Part shown: piece after piece, positions 22,821-31,289 of the stretch
Layout of the letters: every line of letters begins with the position of its first letter
How positions within the stretch are numbered: position 1 is the first letter of the stretch
Translations under genes and position numbers: made by a program
Notes under the pieces: generated by a model
What the model saw: the letters and a program-made list of their open reading frames with translations, nothing else
Told to the model about the DNA's origin: nothing
Databases searched by the model: none
Assembly: GCA_002327965.1 (NCBI GenBank)
Contig: DCVB01000106.1
Span: 1 to 33,890 of the forward strand
Source of the DNA: Candidatus Aminicenantes bacterium UBA2199
GTDB taxonomy: Bacteria; Acidobacteriota; Aminicenantia; UBA2199
Direction: 5' to 3'
DNA: 33,890 bases

Positions 22821-24287
22821 TTACTCGCTGTAATAGCGGATGGTGCGGGTGACGGCGGCCGCGCAGACCCGGCAATAAGGGCGCACGCCGCGGCTGAACA
22901 TGATGCAGTCGAGCATGGAACGGTAGAGCCCCCTGGCGGAGTAGCCGGCCCCCTCGAAGGCGCCGACCTTGCCGTTGAAGCGGCTCTTCCTGAAGAAAGC
23001 GTTGATCTCCAGCCCGTTCAGCCTGGACATCTCCTCGCTCCGCGCCTGCAGGGCGTCGATCTCCGCCTGCGGGGCATTGGCGCGCTTGGCAACGGCGATC
23101 CGTTCGTTGATCTCGGCGCGCTTCTTTTGATAGGTTTTCTCCATCGCCTCGTAGGCCGCCTTCTCCCAGGGAGTGGGAATGGCGGTCCTCTTCGTCACCA
23201 GGTCTTTCCATTTCAGGTTCTTCGGATCGAGCAGGGCGGTGATGTTGGGCTCGAGGGGCTCGACGCCCGCGGGGTAGAATTCATTGTAGGCCACCGCTGA
23301 CGTGTAGTATTCGTCGGCCAGGCCGGTGAACGAGTGGCCGAACTCGTGCAGGCACAGGTACTGGCGCCACTGGTTGTCGCTGGTGAATGTGCAGTAGAGG
23401 TTGTAGATGCCGCCGCCGCCGTAGCGCGGCGAGTTGACCATGATCATCACCGCGTCGTAGGGGACGCGGCCGGCGACGTCCCGCCAGGCGCGGTTGTCCT
23501 CGACCAGCATGTAGCGTTCCGAGCCGAAGGAATCGAACGAGGCGCCCAGCGCCGTGTTCCTGAACGAGCCGAAGCTCGGCTCGTCGCAGCCGCTTTCAGC
23601 CGAAGGCTTGAGCAGGCCGGTGATGTTGAAGCGGTCGCGGCAGGTCTTGTACGGCTCATGGCCGAGCAGGGTGTCGCTGAAGCGCGCCAGGTCGCCGCGG
23701 AACTTCTCCGTTTCGGCGGCGGTGTAGCCTTCGCCGAGGATCACCAGGTCGACACGGGCCGCCGGCGGTCCGTTCTTCACCTGCTCGATCACCTGCACGT
23801 CCCCGGCCGGCTTCTCGCGCACGATGAACATGTCGGCGGGATCGATCTCGCGCTCGAAGACGGGCTGCGGCCGGTTCTCGCGGTCGCGCAGCAGCACTTC
23901 GACGCGGACCTTGTCCTTGGGAAAGGGGATGAGCAACGACTCGGAGAAGGTCTTCTTGACGCCGTTCACCCCCGGTTCGGTGGTCTTGTACTCGCCGAAG
24001 TAGCTGTCGAAACCCTTGCTGTAGATCAGCGCGCCCGAGGCGGCGTCGCGTACGCGCAGCAGGTAGCGGCCGAGCTCGAACGGAGCGAGCAGGCGGCGCG
24101 GGTTGCCGGACCACGGTCCCTCCTGGATGATTCGGTCGATGGTGAACATCTCCTCCCGCGCATCGCCGGTATGGAAGACATCGACGCGCAGGGTGCGGTC
24201 GATGAAGTATTTCCCGAAATCCACCTCTTCCCCGGCAAAGGACAGTAGCGGAAGCAGCAGGATGAAAAGCGGCAGCATTCGTTTCAT
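22821..24287 (-). CDS. Secreted M64-family (IgA peptidase) metalloprotease
   Basis: 488 residues from the ATG at 24287, which has GGAGGAAA upstream and starts a signal peptide (1-18, ending LLSFAG). Residues about 20-165 are a beta-rich prodomain. The peptidase part shows DLVILGEGYT (180-189), YGGGGIYN and the zinc site HEFGHSFTGLADEYY (His314, Glu315, His318, with Asp325-Glu326), which is the M64 signature. The family was named for an IgA-cleaving enzyme of Clostridium ramosum; most environmental members have unknown targets. Three cysteines near the C-terminus (CIMFSRG..PYCRVCAA) could form disulfides. It is divergently transcribed from the kinase gene with its own promoter. Confidence 0.9.
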   Translation of the reverse strand: MKRMLPLFILLLPLLSFAGEEVDFGKYFIDRTLRVDVFHTGDAREEMFTIDRIIQEGPWSGNPRRLLAPFELGRYLLRVRDAASGALIYSKGFDSYFGEYKTTEPGVNGVKKTFSESLLIPFPKDKVRVEVLLRDRENRPQPVFEREIDPADMFIVREKPAGDVQVIEQVKNGPPAARVDLVILGEGYTAAETEKFRGDLARFSDTLLGHEPYKTCRDRFNITGLLKPSAESGCDEPSFGSFRNTALGASFDSFGSERYMLVEDNRAWRDVAGRVPYDAVMIMVNSPRYGGGGIYNLYCTFTSDNQWRQYLCLHEFGHSFTGLADEYYTSAVAYNEFYPAGVEPLEPNITALLDPKNLKWKDLVTKRTAIPTPWEKAAYEAMEKTYQKKRAEINERIAVAKRANAPQAEIDALQARSEEMSRLNGLEINAFFRKSRFNGKVGAFEGAGYSARGLYRSMLDCIMFSRGVRPYCRVCAAAVTRTIRYYSE

Positions 24288-24307
24288 GGTTTCCTCCGTG
24301 AGAAAAA

Positions 24308-24336
24308 ATGATAGCACGCCCGGGCGGCGGGGACAA
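24308..24336 (-). promoter_or_regulatory. Sigma70-type promoter for the M64 peptidase gene
   Basis: On the minus strand, TTGTCC (24331-24336), 17-bp GC-rich spacer, TATCAT (24308-24313), 20 bp before the ATG at 24287. It backs onto the kinase promoter, with 18 bp between the two -35 elements. Confidence 0.65.
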
Positions 24337-24354
24337 GGAACCGCGGGCCAACGA

Positions 24355-24383
24355 TTGCTTTTGCCCGGCGGAATTGCTAGAAT
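24355..24383 (+). promoter_or_regulatory. Sigma70-type promoter for the Ser/Thr kinase gene
   Basis: TTGCTT (24355-24360), 17-bp spacer, TAGAAT (24378-24383), 38 bp before the ATG at 24422. It supports that ATG over an in-frame ATG at 24308, which would lie upstream of the promoter. Confidence 0.65.
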
Positions 24384-24421
24384 CCCTGCCCTGGGTTTTT
24401 TTGATCGCAGGCAGGAAGTAC

Positions 24422-27274
24422 ATGGCCAGTACCGATGGAACATTCAGCAGCGAAGCCGGGCCGGACCGACGGGTAGGGAGCGGGCCGCTCGAGCTTGCCT
24501 ACCTGAACCTGGTCAAGCTGAAGCCGGGGACCGAGGTCAACGAACGCTACCGCCTGGAGAAGCTCATCGGCCAGGGCGGCTTCGGCATCGTCTTCGAGGC
24601 GCTGGACCTGACGCTGGGCTCGCGCGTGGCCGTCAAGTTCCTCAATCCCAAGCTGACCGGCAACGTGAAGAAGTTCCTGCGCGTCAAGCGCGAGATCAAC
24701 CTTTCGCGGCGGATCAGCAACGAGCGCATCATCAAGGTCTTTTCGCTGGAGAGCTGGCGCGACATCCATTTCCTGGTCATGGAGCTGGCCGCCGGCAGGA
24801 GCCTCAAGTCGTTCCTGGAGGAGAAGTGCCTTCTCACCTGGCCGGAATTCAAGGACGTCTTCCTGGACATCACGGAGGCGGTCGCCGTGCTGCACGACAA
24901 CGGCATCGTCCACCGCGACCTGAAGCCGGCCAATATCCTGATCGACGAGCGGCGCCGGGTCAAGATCCTCGATTTCGGCCTGGCCAAGGAGGTCGAGGAC
25001 GAGGAGAAGACCTCGACGGCCGGCGAGATCGTCGGCTCGCCCTATTACATGTCCCCCGAGCAGATCCGCGGCCAGGAGATCGGTTTCGCCTCCGACGTCT
25101 ACCAGCTGGGGCTGGTCCTGTACCGCACCCTCTCCGGCCGCCACCCCTTCGAGAACCCCAGCACCATGGAGGTGATCTTCAAGCAGCTCAACCAGCGGCC
25201 CGAGCCTCCCGCTCCGGCCACGGGCGGCCTGCCGCGCTTCCTGCGCCACGGCCTGGACAAGGCGCTGGAGAAGTCGCCGGGAAGGCGCTTTCGCGACGCC
25301 GGCGCCATGGCCCGTTTCTTCCGCGGGGGGAAGGTGTCCTGGCTGCAGCGATTGCTGGTGGCCGTCAAGCGCGGCCCTTTCAAGTGGGTGTTGGCCGGCT
25401 CGGCGCTGACCGTACTGGCCTTCCTCGGCTTCCGCGCGACCATCGGCTCGCGAACGATCCATGAACTGCGGCCCTCGGGGCACGTCCTGGAAGCGCGCAA
25501 CCGCCTCGGGGTTCTTCTTTGGCGGAGGGATTTTTCTCCCTGGACCGTTTGTCACGCCCATGTCACCGGCAGTTCCGTTCCCCAGGGAACGGATCTTCAG
25601 TCCGAATTCGGCGGTTTGCAGATGAACGGCCGCCGGGTGGTTTTTGTCCTGCTGGTTCCGCCGCAGCCCCCGGTCTTTCCCGCCGCCAGCTCCATTGCCA
25701 GCGACGAGCTCATGAGCCAGCAGGCCATACTGGACGAGCACGGGGTCCTGCTGCGGCGCGAGCTTTTCCTCAGGGATTACCAGTTCGACGCCTATGATTA
25801 CGTGCGCGTGATCAAGCCCTACGAGGTCAAGATGCTGGCGGACGGCAAGGCGGGCGAGACCGACGCGCTGCTCCCCGTCCAGCAGTACCAGAGCATGTAC
25901 CCCTTCGCCATGGTCTTCATGCGCGGCCTCAAGAAATTCATCTTTACCAATCCGGGGACGTTCGAGATCTTCCCGCAGGGAAGTGTCGCCGGCGTCTCCC
26001 GCTTCATGTTCTTCGGCGTCAACAACCTTTTCTCCCACATGTCGTTCATTGCCGAGAACGGCTTCGCTCCCGACTCGACCGGCCTGGTGGTCATCAAGGG
26101 CATTCCCAACCTGACGGTCGACTACAGAATGAATATCGCCTACGTGGGAACGCTGTTCATGCTGCCCGCGAAGGTGCGCATGATTGAGAATCGCTGGAAG
26201 CAGGAGGGGCGGGCCCGCTTCGAAGAAGGAACCCAAAGCGATATCCTGGATATCGACCGCCAGGGGCGCATGACGGTACGAACCAGGGATGGGATCAGAA
26301 ATTATTGGGACTCGCCCGACACGCTGCGCCGGGTCTACACCCTGGTCAACAGCGCCTACCAGGAGCGTGTCAAGAGGCGCAACCTGAAGAACGCCCGCGG
26401 CCTGATCGCCGAGGCGCTGGGCTTTTCCCTGCAGAACCCTTACCTGCGCTCGGCCCTGCTATACGTCCATGGCGATTTAGAGGTGGGTCTCGGCCGCTAC
26501 GCCGGAGGAGAAACGTCATTGCTGCAGGCGCTGCGGGCATATCCCGGCAACAACGACGCCAACGAGCGGCTGTGCGAGATGGAAGTGCTGAAGGGCGACC
26601 CCGGCGCCGCCTTGAGCCGGCTGGAGGAGACGTTCGCCGACAGTTCCAAGTTCTGGGGTTTCAATACTTTCGGCGTGAGCCTGTTCAGGTCCTATGTCTA
26701 CCTGCACCAGGGCCTGCCCGGCCGGGCGTCCGACGAGATCGCCAAGCTCAAGCTCATTGTCCCCGGCATCTCCGACCTGTGCCTGGCGACGCGCGACCTG
26801 TTCCAGGGGAAGTACCCGGCGGCATTGTCCGTCCTGCGCCGTCTCGAGCTTCAGCCCCTGGATGCCCTTGACCTGCGCGAATTGCGGTTGCTCCTTGGCC
26901 GGGCCCTGATTCTGGATCGAACGGACCCGGAACGGGCGAAATTTCTTTTCGAGGATATCTTCCGCAACTCGCTCGAATACGGCCACCTGGCGGAGATTTC
27001 CCATGGGTACCTGCTGGCCCGGAAAGGGACGACCGCCGAAATGCAGCAGGCCGTCCGCACGGCGTTCGCCCGCCTGCAGGAGCGCGCCCGCGGCGACTTC
27101 ATGACGCGGCTGTGGCTGTTCTATGACGCCTATTTGTACGGGTGCATCATGGAATTGGCGGACGACCCCGGCGAAGCCACTCGCGGCTACCGCGCCTGCA
27201 TCGCCGCCAACCCGCACACCGAGCTGGCCGCCCGCTCGCGGCAGCGGCTGCACCTCCTGAAGCAACGGGATTGA
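24422..27274 (+). CDS. Transmembrane Ser/Thr protein kinase with extracytoplasmic region and TPR-like tail
   Basis: 950 residues. The Hanks-type kinase domain (about 43-300) has the glycine loop GQGGFG (50-55), catalytic Lys72, HRDLKPAN (164-171), DFG (184-186) and SPYYMSPEQ in the activation segment, so it should be active. One membrane segment (about 321-338, KWVLAGSALTVLAFLGF) places the following 610 or so residues outside the cytoplasm. That region has a unique sensor-like part (about 345-640) and then TPR-like helices to the end (for example LLQALRAYPGNNDANERL and NPHTELAARSRQRL). It is a PknB-like receptor architecture; the signal and substrates are unknown. The ATG at 24422 has AGGA upstream and lies after the promoter. 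It is divergent from the M64 peptidase, which could be functionally linked. Confidence 0.9.
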   Translation: MASTDGTFSSEAGPDRRVGSGPLELAYLNLVKLKPGTEVNERYRLEKLIGQGGFGIVFEALDLTLGSRVAVKFLNPKLTGNVKKFLRVKREINLSRRISNERIIKVFSLESWRDIHFLVMELAAGRSLKSFLEEKCLLTWPEFKDVFLDITEAVAVLHDNGIVHRDLKPANILIDERRRVKILDFGLAKEVEDEEKTSTAGEIVGSPYYMSPEQIRGQEIGFASDVYQLGLVLYRTLSGRHPFENPSTMEVIFKQLNQRPEPPAPATGGLPRFLRHGLDKALEKSPGRRFRDAGAMARFFRGGKVSWLQRLLVAVKRGPFKWVLAGSALTVLAFLGFRATIGSRTIHELRPSGHVLEARNRLGVLLWRRDFSPWTVCHAHVTGSSVPQGTDLQSEFGGLQMNGRRVVFVLLVPPQPPVFPAASSIASDELMSQQAILDEHGVLLRRELFLRDYQFDAYDYVRVIKPYEVKMLADGKAGETDALLPVQQYQSMYPFAMVFMRGLKKFIFTNPGTFEIFPQGSVAGVSRFMFFGVNNLFSHMSFIAENGFAPDSTGLVVIKGIPNLTVDYRMNIAYVGTLFMLPAKVRMIENRWKQEGRARFEEGTQSDILDIDRQGRMTVRTRDGIRNYWDSPDTLRRVYTLVNSAYQERVKRRNLKNARGLIAEALGFSLQNPYLRSALLYVHGDLEVGLGRYAGGETSLLQALRAYPGNNDANERLCEMEVLKGDPGAALSRLEETFADSSKFWGFNTFGVSLFRSYVYLHQGLPGRASDEIAKLKLIVPGISDLCLATRDLFQGKYPAALSVLRRLELQPLDALDLRELRLLLGRALILDRTDPERAKFLFEDIFRNSLEYGHLAEISHGYLLARKGTTAEMQQAVRTAFARLQERARGDFMTRLWLFYDAYLYGCIMELADDPGEATRGYRACIAANPHTELAARSRQRLHLLKQRD

Positions 27275-27279
27275 AAGGA

Positions 27280-27308
27280 TTGTTTAATGCGATTATCCTG
27301 GTTATAAT
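27280..27308 (+). promoter_or_regulatory. Sigma70-type promoter for the OsmC gene
   Basis: TTGTTT (27280-27285), 17-bp spacer, TATAAT (27303-27308), starting 6 bp after the kinase stop codon. The predicted transcript has a leader of about 80 bases before the ATG at 27395, containing the hairpin at 27327-27363. Confidence 0.7.
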
Positions 27309-27326
27309 AAGGTTCAGTTCCTGGTA

Positions 27327-27363
27327 TTTTCCGGGTGAGCCACTGCAGGGTAAAGCCGGAAAA
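27327..27363 (+). other. 8-bp inverted repeat in the osmC leader
   Basis: TTTTCCGG (27327-27334) and CCGGAAAA (27356-27363) are perfect complements around a 21-base loop. The structure would form in the 5' untranslated RNA, ending 31 bases before the ATG. There is no U-tract, so it is more likely a regulatory or stabilising hairpin, or a DNA operator, than a terminator. Confidence 0.5.
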
Positions 27364-27394
27364 GACCGGGACACGCGATCCAAGGAGAATTCCA

Positions 27395-27790
27395 ATGGAC
27401 ATGAAGATCACTTTCCCCGGCGGGAAGAGAGTGGACGCCGAATACAACGGCTTCACCCATCGGACGGACCAGCCGCTGGACAGCAGCGGCGAAAACAGCG
27501 CCCCGCAGCCCTTCGACCTGTTCCTGGTGTCGCTGGGCACCTGCGCCGGCATCTATGTTCTTTCTTTCTGCCAGAAGCGCGGGATCGAGACCGCCGATAT
27601 CGAATTGCGGCAAAGCATGGAGTTCGATCACGAAACGCACCTGATCAGCAAGATCGACATCGAGATCATTCTCCCCGCGTCCTTCCCGGAAAAATACCGC
27701 ACCGCCGTGATCCAGGCGGCGCAGCTTTGCACGGTGAAGAAGCACCTGGAGAATCCTCCCCGCTTCCGTCTCTTTACCACCATCCGCTGA
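27395..27790 (+). CDS. OsmC/Ohr-family protein
   Basis: 131 residues from the ATG at 27395, with AAGGAG 7 bp upstream. The DLFLVSLGTCAGIYVLSFC segment (about 48-66) and a second conserved cysteine in QLCTVKKHL (about 112-120) are the OsmC-fold hallmarks; in OsmC and Ohr the two cysteines reduce organic hydroperoxides through a lipoyl or thiol partner. It is closer to the YhfA-like branch than to Ohr by its short N-terminus, a judgement from memory. It is cytoplasmic, with no signal peptide. It has its own promoter and hairpin leader, as expected for a stress-responsive gene. Its TGA directly abuts the TCA (stop) of the convergent vWA gene. Confidence 0.85.
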   Translation: MDMKITFPGGKRVDAEYNGFTHRTDQPLDSSGENSAPQPFDLFLVSLGTCAGIYVLSFCQKRGIETADIELRQSMEFDHETHLISKIDIEIILPASFPEKYRTAVIQAAQLCTVKKHLENPPRFRLFTTIR

Positions 27791-29998
27791 TCAGCCGGTT
27801 TCCGCGCCGGGGTCGTACACGTCGACGACGGACCCGCCAAGGACGAAGCGCAGGCTGCGCCCCAGCGCCAGCACCGGCGCCAGTTCCGGGTGCCGGTCCA
27901 GCAGGGAGAAATAGCGCGCGGAGGCAAAGGCGATGCGCGTTACCGGCAGGCTGCCTTTGGCTTGAATGCGGCCGTCGACCCAGGTGCCGTTGTTGAGATA
28001 GAACGTCGTGCCGGCTGCGCTTCGCACCAAACGGTTGTTCGGGTCGGAACGGGTGTCGGCGACCCCCGCGGCTTGGATCAGCTTCTGCAGCTCCACGCTG
28101 GCGCGCACGCTGCCGATCCCCGATTTGTCCTTCATGGCGGCGAATTGCTCGCTGTGCTCGCGCTCCAGGGCCGGCGCCCCGGGCAGAGCGCCTACGGTCA
28201 TATCGCTCTCGGCCAGCTCGCCGCGGCCGCGGCGGATCTTTTCATCCTCGACGATCAGGTAGCTGGTGTAGGGGGTGACGATGCCGAAGCGCCGGGCCAG
28301 GCGGATCACCTCGTCGACCAGCTCGCGGTCCTCGCCGTGCAGGCGGATCTGGTCGAGCAGATAGCCGACGCGCCGGGCCGCCCACAGTGAAGGCAGAAAA
28401 TCGTGGTTGGGACTCTGCCGCGGCAGGTCCGCCTGGAAGGCGAACTCCTCGGAGCGGCCGTTGACCCTGCCGCGCAGGGTGAAGGTCGCCCTGCCCGCCC
28501 CGCGGTAGCGGCCGACGACGGTCAGCGCCGTGCCGCGGTAGAGGTCTGGCATACGCTGCGGATGCGCCTGAGAGACCCCGGCCCCGCCCGAGACGTCGAG
28601 GCGGATGTCGCTCAGCACCGGCGAGCTGATCTTTTCGTAGAAGCGGGAGATGCCCGCCTCGATGTCCTCGCCCTCGGCGATGTAGGTGCGGAACGTGCGC
28701 GTGCGCTCGGCGAAGCCGTCCAGCAGGTGGGTGTTGATCTCGCTGCCGATGGCCACGGGAAACAGGCGCACGCGGGCGCTTTGCGGCCGTCCCACCAGGG
28801 CCAGCAGCGCTTCGTCGCCCGTTTCGCCGATGGTCGGCCTGCCGTCGGTGACCAGGACGATGACCCGCGGGCGATCGGAGGGGTCCGCCTCGTCAAGGGC
28901 CGTCTTCAGTGCGTCCTCGCAATTCGTGCCCCCGGCGGCCTCCCAGCTCGAGACGAACTCCCGGGCCCGCGCCCGGTTCGCCGCGTTGGCCGGGAGCAGC
29001 TTGGGGAAAAGGGGCTCGGCCTCGGTGGCGAAGCGGACGACATTGAAACGGTCGTCCCGTCCCAGACGCCCCAGAGAAATGACGATCGCCGCCCGCGCCT
29101 GCTCGATGGCCCTGCCGGCCATGCTGCCCGATGTATCGACGACGAAAGTGATGTCCCTGGCGGCGGTTTCGCCTCCAGCGCGGCCGAAGCTCGGCGCGAT
29201 GCTGAGGAGGAATGTACCCTCCTGGCCGGCGGGCCGGTGGGTGAGCAGGGAGAATCCCATGCGCTCCCGGGTCGGTGTGAAGAACAGGCGGAAATCGCGG
29301 TCGGGGAGGGCGTCGCGGGCCGAGTAACGGACCGTGGCCCGGCCCGGGGCGGGGCGCGAAAACTCCACCGGGTGAGTGGGGCAATGCACGGCCGCCAGCG
29401 GCGCCGGCGAATGGATGTCGGCGACGACGCTTACTTCGGGGATGGGCCGGGAGGAGAACTTCTCGGTCGCCAGCGGATAGCGGTAGGCGATCGTGCCGTT
29501 GTCCTTTTCCAGCACCTCGTGATAGGAGATGCGGATGCGCTTGCGGCCGCGCGGCTCGATGGGGTAGACGCGCATGCGAAAAACGCCGCGGCCGTCGTAT
29601 TCCAGGAGCGCGGGGTCGCGCAGCCGGCGCACGATGTCCTCGTAGATGCCCCGGGCCCTGGCGGCGTCCAGCAGCTCGGCCCGGGTCTCGCGGCCGTCGA
29701 TCCACATGCTGAAATTTTTAATGACGGCGCTGGCGGGAAGGGGGAAAAGGTAATAGCCTTCGAGGCGCGAAGGGCCTGGATTGTAGAACTCCTGGTCGAC
29801 GGCGGTCGTGGCCAGCTGGCCGTCGATGGTCACGCGCACGTCGTGGCGCGTCACCTCGAGCAGGAAGGGAGTGACCGGCCCGGGGCGGGGAGGCCGTGGC
29901 GGCCGGGGAATGATGATGAAGCCGTCGGCCAGCAGCGGCGCGGCAAACGCCAGCCCCGCCAGCAGCCGCAGGAAGCGACTCGGTTTCTTTCCGTTCAT
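27791..29998 (-). CDS. VIT- and vWA-domain exported protein
   Basis: 735 residues from the ATG at 29998, with GGGAGAAG upstream; a longer open frame upstream runs antisense-like through the neighbouring gene and is not used. A signal peptide (about 1-25) and a Pro/Arg stretch (PRPPRPPRPGP) precede a VIT domain (about 42-170: VTIDGQLATTAVDQEFYNPG...EGYYLFPLP). The vWA domain (about 281-460) has the metal-binding MIDAS start DTSGS (288-292). The C-terminal region (about 470-735) includes FGIVTPYTSYLIVED, typical of this VIT-vWA family. The pairing resembles inter-alpha-trypsin inhibitor heavy chains; bacterial members are surface or periplasmic proteins of unknown role. It is the second gene of a two-gene operon, 26 bp after the vWA gene. 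Confidence 0.9.
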   Translation of the reverse strand: MNGKKPSRFLRLLAGLAFAAPLLADGFIIIPRPPRPPRPGPVTPFLLEVTRHDVRVTIDGQLATTAVDQEFYNPGPSRLEGYYLFPLPASAVIKNFSMWIDGRETRAELLDAARARGIYEDIVRRLRDPALLEYDGRGVFRMRVYPIEPRGRKRIRISYHEVLEKDNGTIAYRYPLATEKFSSRPIPEVSVVADIHSPAPLAAVHCPTHPVEFSRPAPGRATVRYSARDALPDRDFRLFFTPTRERMGFSLLTHRPAGQEGTFLLSIAPSFGRAGGETAARDITFVVDTSGSMAGRAIEQARAAIVISLGRLGRDDRFNVVRFATEAEPLFPKLLPANAANRARAREFVSSWEAAGGTNCEDALKTALDEADPSDRPRVIVLVTDGRPTIGETGDEALLALVGRPQSARVRLFPVAIGSEINTHLLDGFAERTRTFRTYIAEGEDIEAGISRFYEKISSPVLSDIRLDVSGGAGVSQAHPQRMPDLYRGTALTVVGRYRGAGRATFTLRGRVNGRSEEFAFQADLPRQSPNHDFLPSLWAARRVGYLLDQIRLHGEDRELVDEVIRLARRFGIVTPYTSYLIVEDEKIRRGRGELAESDMTVGALPGAPALEREHSEQFAAMKDKSGIGSVRASVELQKLIQAAGVADTRSDPNNRLVRSAAGTTFYLNNGTWVDGRIQAKGSLPVTRIAFASARYFSLLDRHPELAPVLALGRSLRFVLGGSVVDVYDPGAETG

Positions 29999-30024
29999 TT
30001 TCTTCTCCCTGGCTCCGCAACGGG

Positions 30025-31155
30025 TCATTCCCCGAAGCGGAAGCCCTTCGTGGTGGCCTGGGCGCGCAGGGCGCGGAGGATGGCCCCGTCCAGGCTGCCG
30101 GCCGCGGCCCGGTTCTTCAACTGCTCCTTGACGAAGCGCTCCCGCTCCGTGTTCAAAGCGGCGATCTTCTTCTGAAGGGCGTCGCGCTTCGCCTGCATCG
30201 CTGCCACGTACTCGCCGCGCTGCCGGGGCGACATGCCCTTCATTTCCGCGGGAAGCTCGTCCTGGCGCAGCTCCTCCAGCTTCACCGTCCCCGACTTGTT
30301 CGCGTCGACCAGGTCCCAGGAAGAGTTGTTGTAATGCGGTGCCGCCTTGGCCGCCGCGCGCTCGGCCATGACCATGCCGCCCACCGCTGCCGCCAGATCG
30401 TCCTGTTCCTCCTGGCGCTTCTTGCTGTTGGCTCCCGCGCGGCCGAAGGCGACGTACGTCCCGTTCAGCTCCCGGCCCAGGCGGGCGATCTCGGCGTCCT
30501 GGGGGGCGCTGACCTGCGGCGGGGCATTGTCGGCGTCGATGGCCACATACTGGCCGTCGGCCAGGTCGGCGCCGTCCTTCCAGCCCGTCCGCAGCCCCTC
30601 CCGGTAATCGCCGCAAAAAATGGTGTTGACGATGATGCCGCGGCGGATGGCCTCGCGGCAGGCGCCGCGGTAATCGACCGTCCCTTGCGTGAAGGGCTCG
30701 TTGCCGGCGATGACGATCATCTTCAGGTCGCCGCTTCCCGGGCTCCAGTCGAGCCCGCTCGCCGCGGCGCGGATGACCTGGCCGCAGTACTCGTCGCCGC
30801 CGTTGGTGCGCAGCTTGAACAGTTCCTCGGAGACGCGGTCGAGATCACCGCTCAGCGGCACGATGCGCCGCAGGTAACCCTGGGCGGCGGGAATGGAACT
30901 TTGGCCGTATTCGTACAAGGCCACCTGCAGGCGCGGCGCCCGGCCGTTCTTGCGGGCCGCGGCCAGCTCGTTGACGATCTTCCAGATGCGCGAGCGGGCC
31001 TGGTCGATCAGGCCGTCCATGGAGCCCGAGGTGTCGAGCAGGATCGCCAGCTGGATGCCGGCGGCCGGCTTGGCCGGGGCCGGGAATGATTTCGCCTGCA
31101 GGCCGAGGGCCGTTGCCAGGGTCCAGACAATAAATAACACAACCATTTTTTTCAT
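30025..31155 (-). CDS. Exported vWA-domain protein with an EF-hand-like loop
   Basis: 376 residues, ATG with AGGAGG 6 bp upstream. A signal peptide (about 1-21) is followed by a vWA domain (about 33-215) with MIDAS motif DTSGS (41-45), a TNGGDEYCG segment and IAGNEPFTQG. The C-terminal part (about 270-345) has WDLVDANKSGTVKLEELR, whose Asp-x-Asn-x-Ser-Gly...Glu spacing matches a single calcium-binding EF-hand loop, then LPAEMKGMSPRQRGEYV and a charged coiled-coil-like stretch. Similar VWA proteins in environmental bacteria keep this WDLVDA...LPxEMxGM pattern, so the calcium reading is inference. First gene of the operon with the VIT-vWA gene, divergent from gatE. Confidence 0.88.
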   Translation of the reverse strand: MKKMVVLFIVWTLATALGLQAKSFPAPAKPAAGIQLAILLDTSGSMDGLIDQARSRIWKIVNELAAARKNGRAPRLQVALYEYGQSSIPAAQGYLRRIVPLSGDLDRVSEELFKLRTNGGDEYCGQVIRAAASGLDWSPGSGDLKMIVIAGNEPFTQGTVDYRGACREAIRRGIIVNTIFCGDYREGLRTGWKDGADLADGQYVAIDADNAPPQVSAPQDAEIARLGRELNGTYVAFGRAGANSKKRQEEQDDLAAAVGGMVMAERAAAKAAPHYNNSSWDLVDANKSGTVKLEELRQDELPAEMKGMSPRQRGEYVAAMQAKRDALQKKIAALNTERERFVKEQLKNRAAAGSLDGAILRALRAQATTKGFRFGE

Positions 31156-31237
31156 GTCGCCTCCTGATGACGGGATCTGACGGCATGGCGCGGGCGATTT
31201 CCCCCGGCGGGAGGAAAATCAACGCATGGGTAAGGCG

Positions 31238-31266
31238 TTGACAAACCGGAATGCCGGGCATATAGT
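31238..31266 (+). promoter_or_regulatory. Near-consensus sigma70 promoter of gatE-gatD
   Basis: TTGACA (31238-31243), exactly 17-bp spacer, TATAGT (31261-31266): a perfect -35 and a -10 with one mismatch, the strongest promoter-like sequence in the window. It is 23 bp before the gatE ATG at 31290, giving a very short leader. Confidence 0.8.
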
Positions 31267-31276
31267 GAACATTCAC
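31265..31276. promoter_or_regulatory. Palindrome over the gatE -10 end and start site
   Basis: GTGAA-CA-TTCAC: two perfect 5-bp arms around 2 bp, overlapping the last bases of the -10 and the expected transcription start. The position is typical of a repressor operator. It could be chance, as the arms are short. Confidence 0.4.
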
Positions 31277-31289
31277 TCGCCGAGGAAAA

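Noticed and set aside
27335..27360. GCCACTG plus GGGTAAAGCCGG in the osmC leader, resembling fragments of cobalamin or c-di-GMP riboswitches
   Set aside because: Only short pieces match. The rest of either conserved core is missing and the leader of about 80 bases is too short for a cobalamin aptamer.
29999..30616. N-terminal extension of the VIT-vWA frame to 30616
   Set aside because: The extension overlaps the upstream vWA gene in another frame, is Arg/Gly-rich without motifs, and the ATG at 29998 has a ribosome-binding site and signal peptide.
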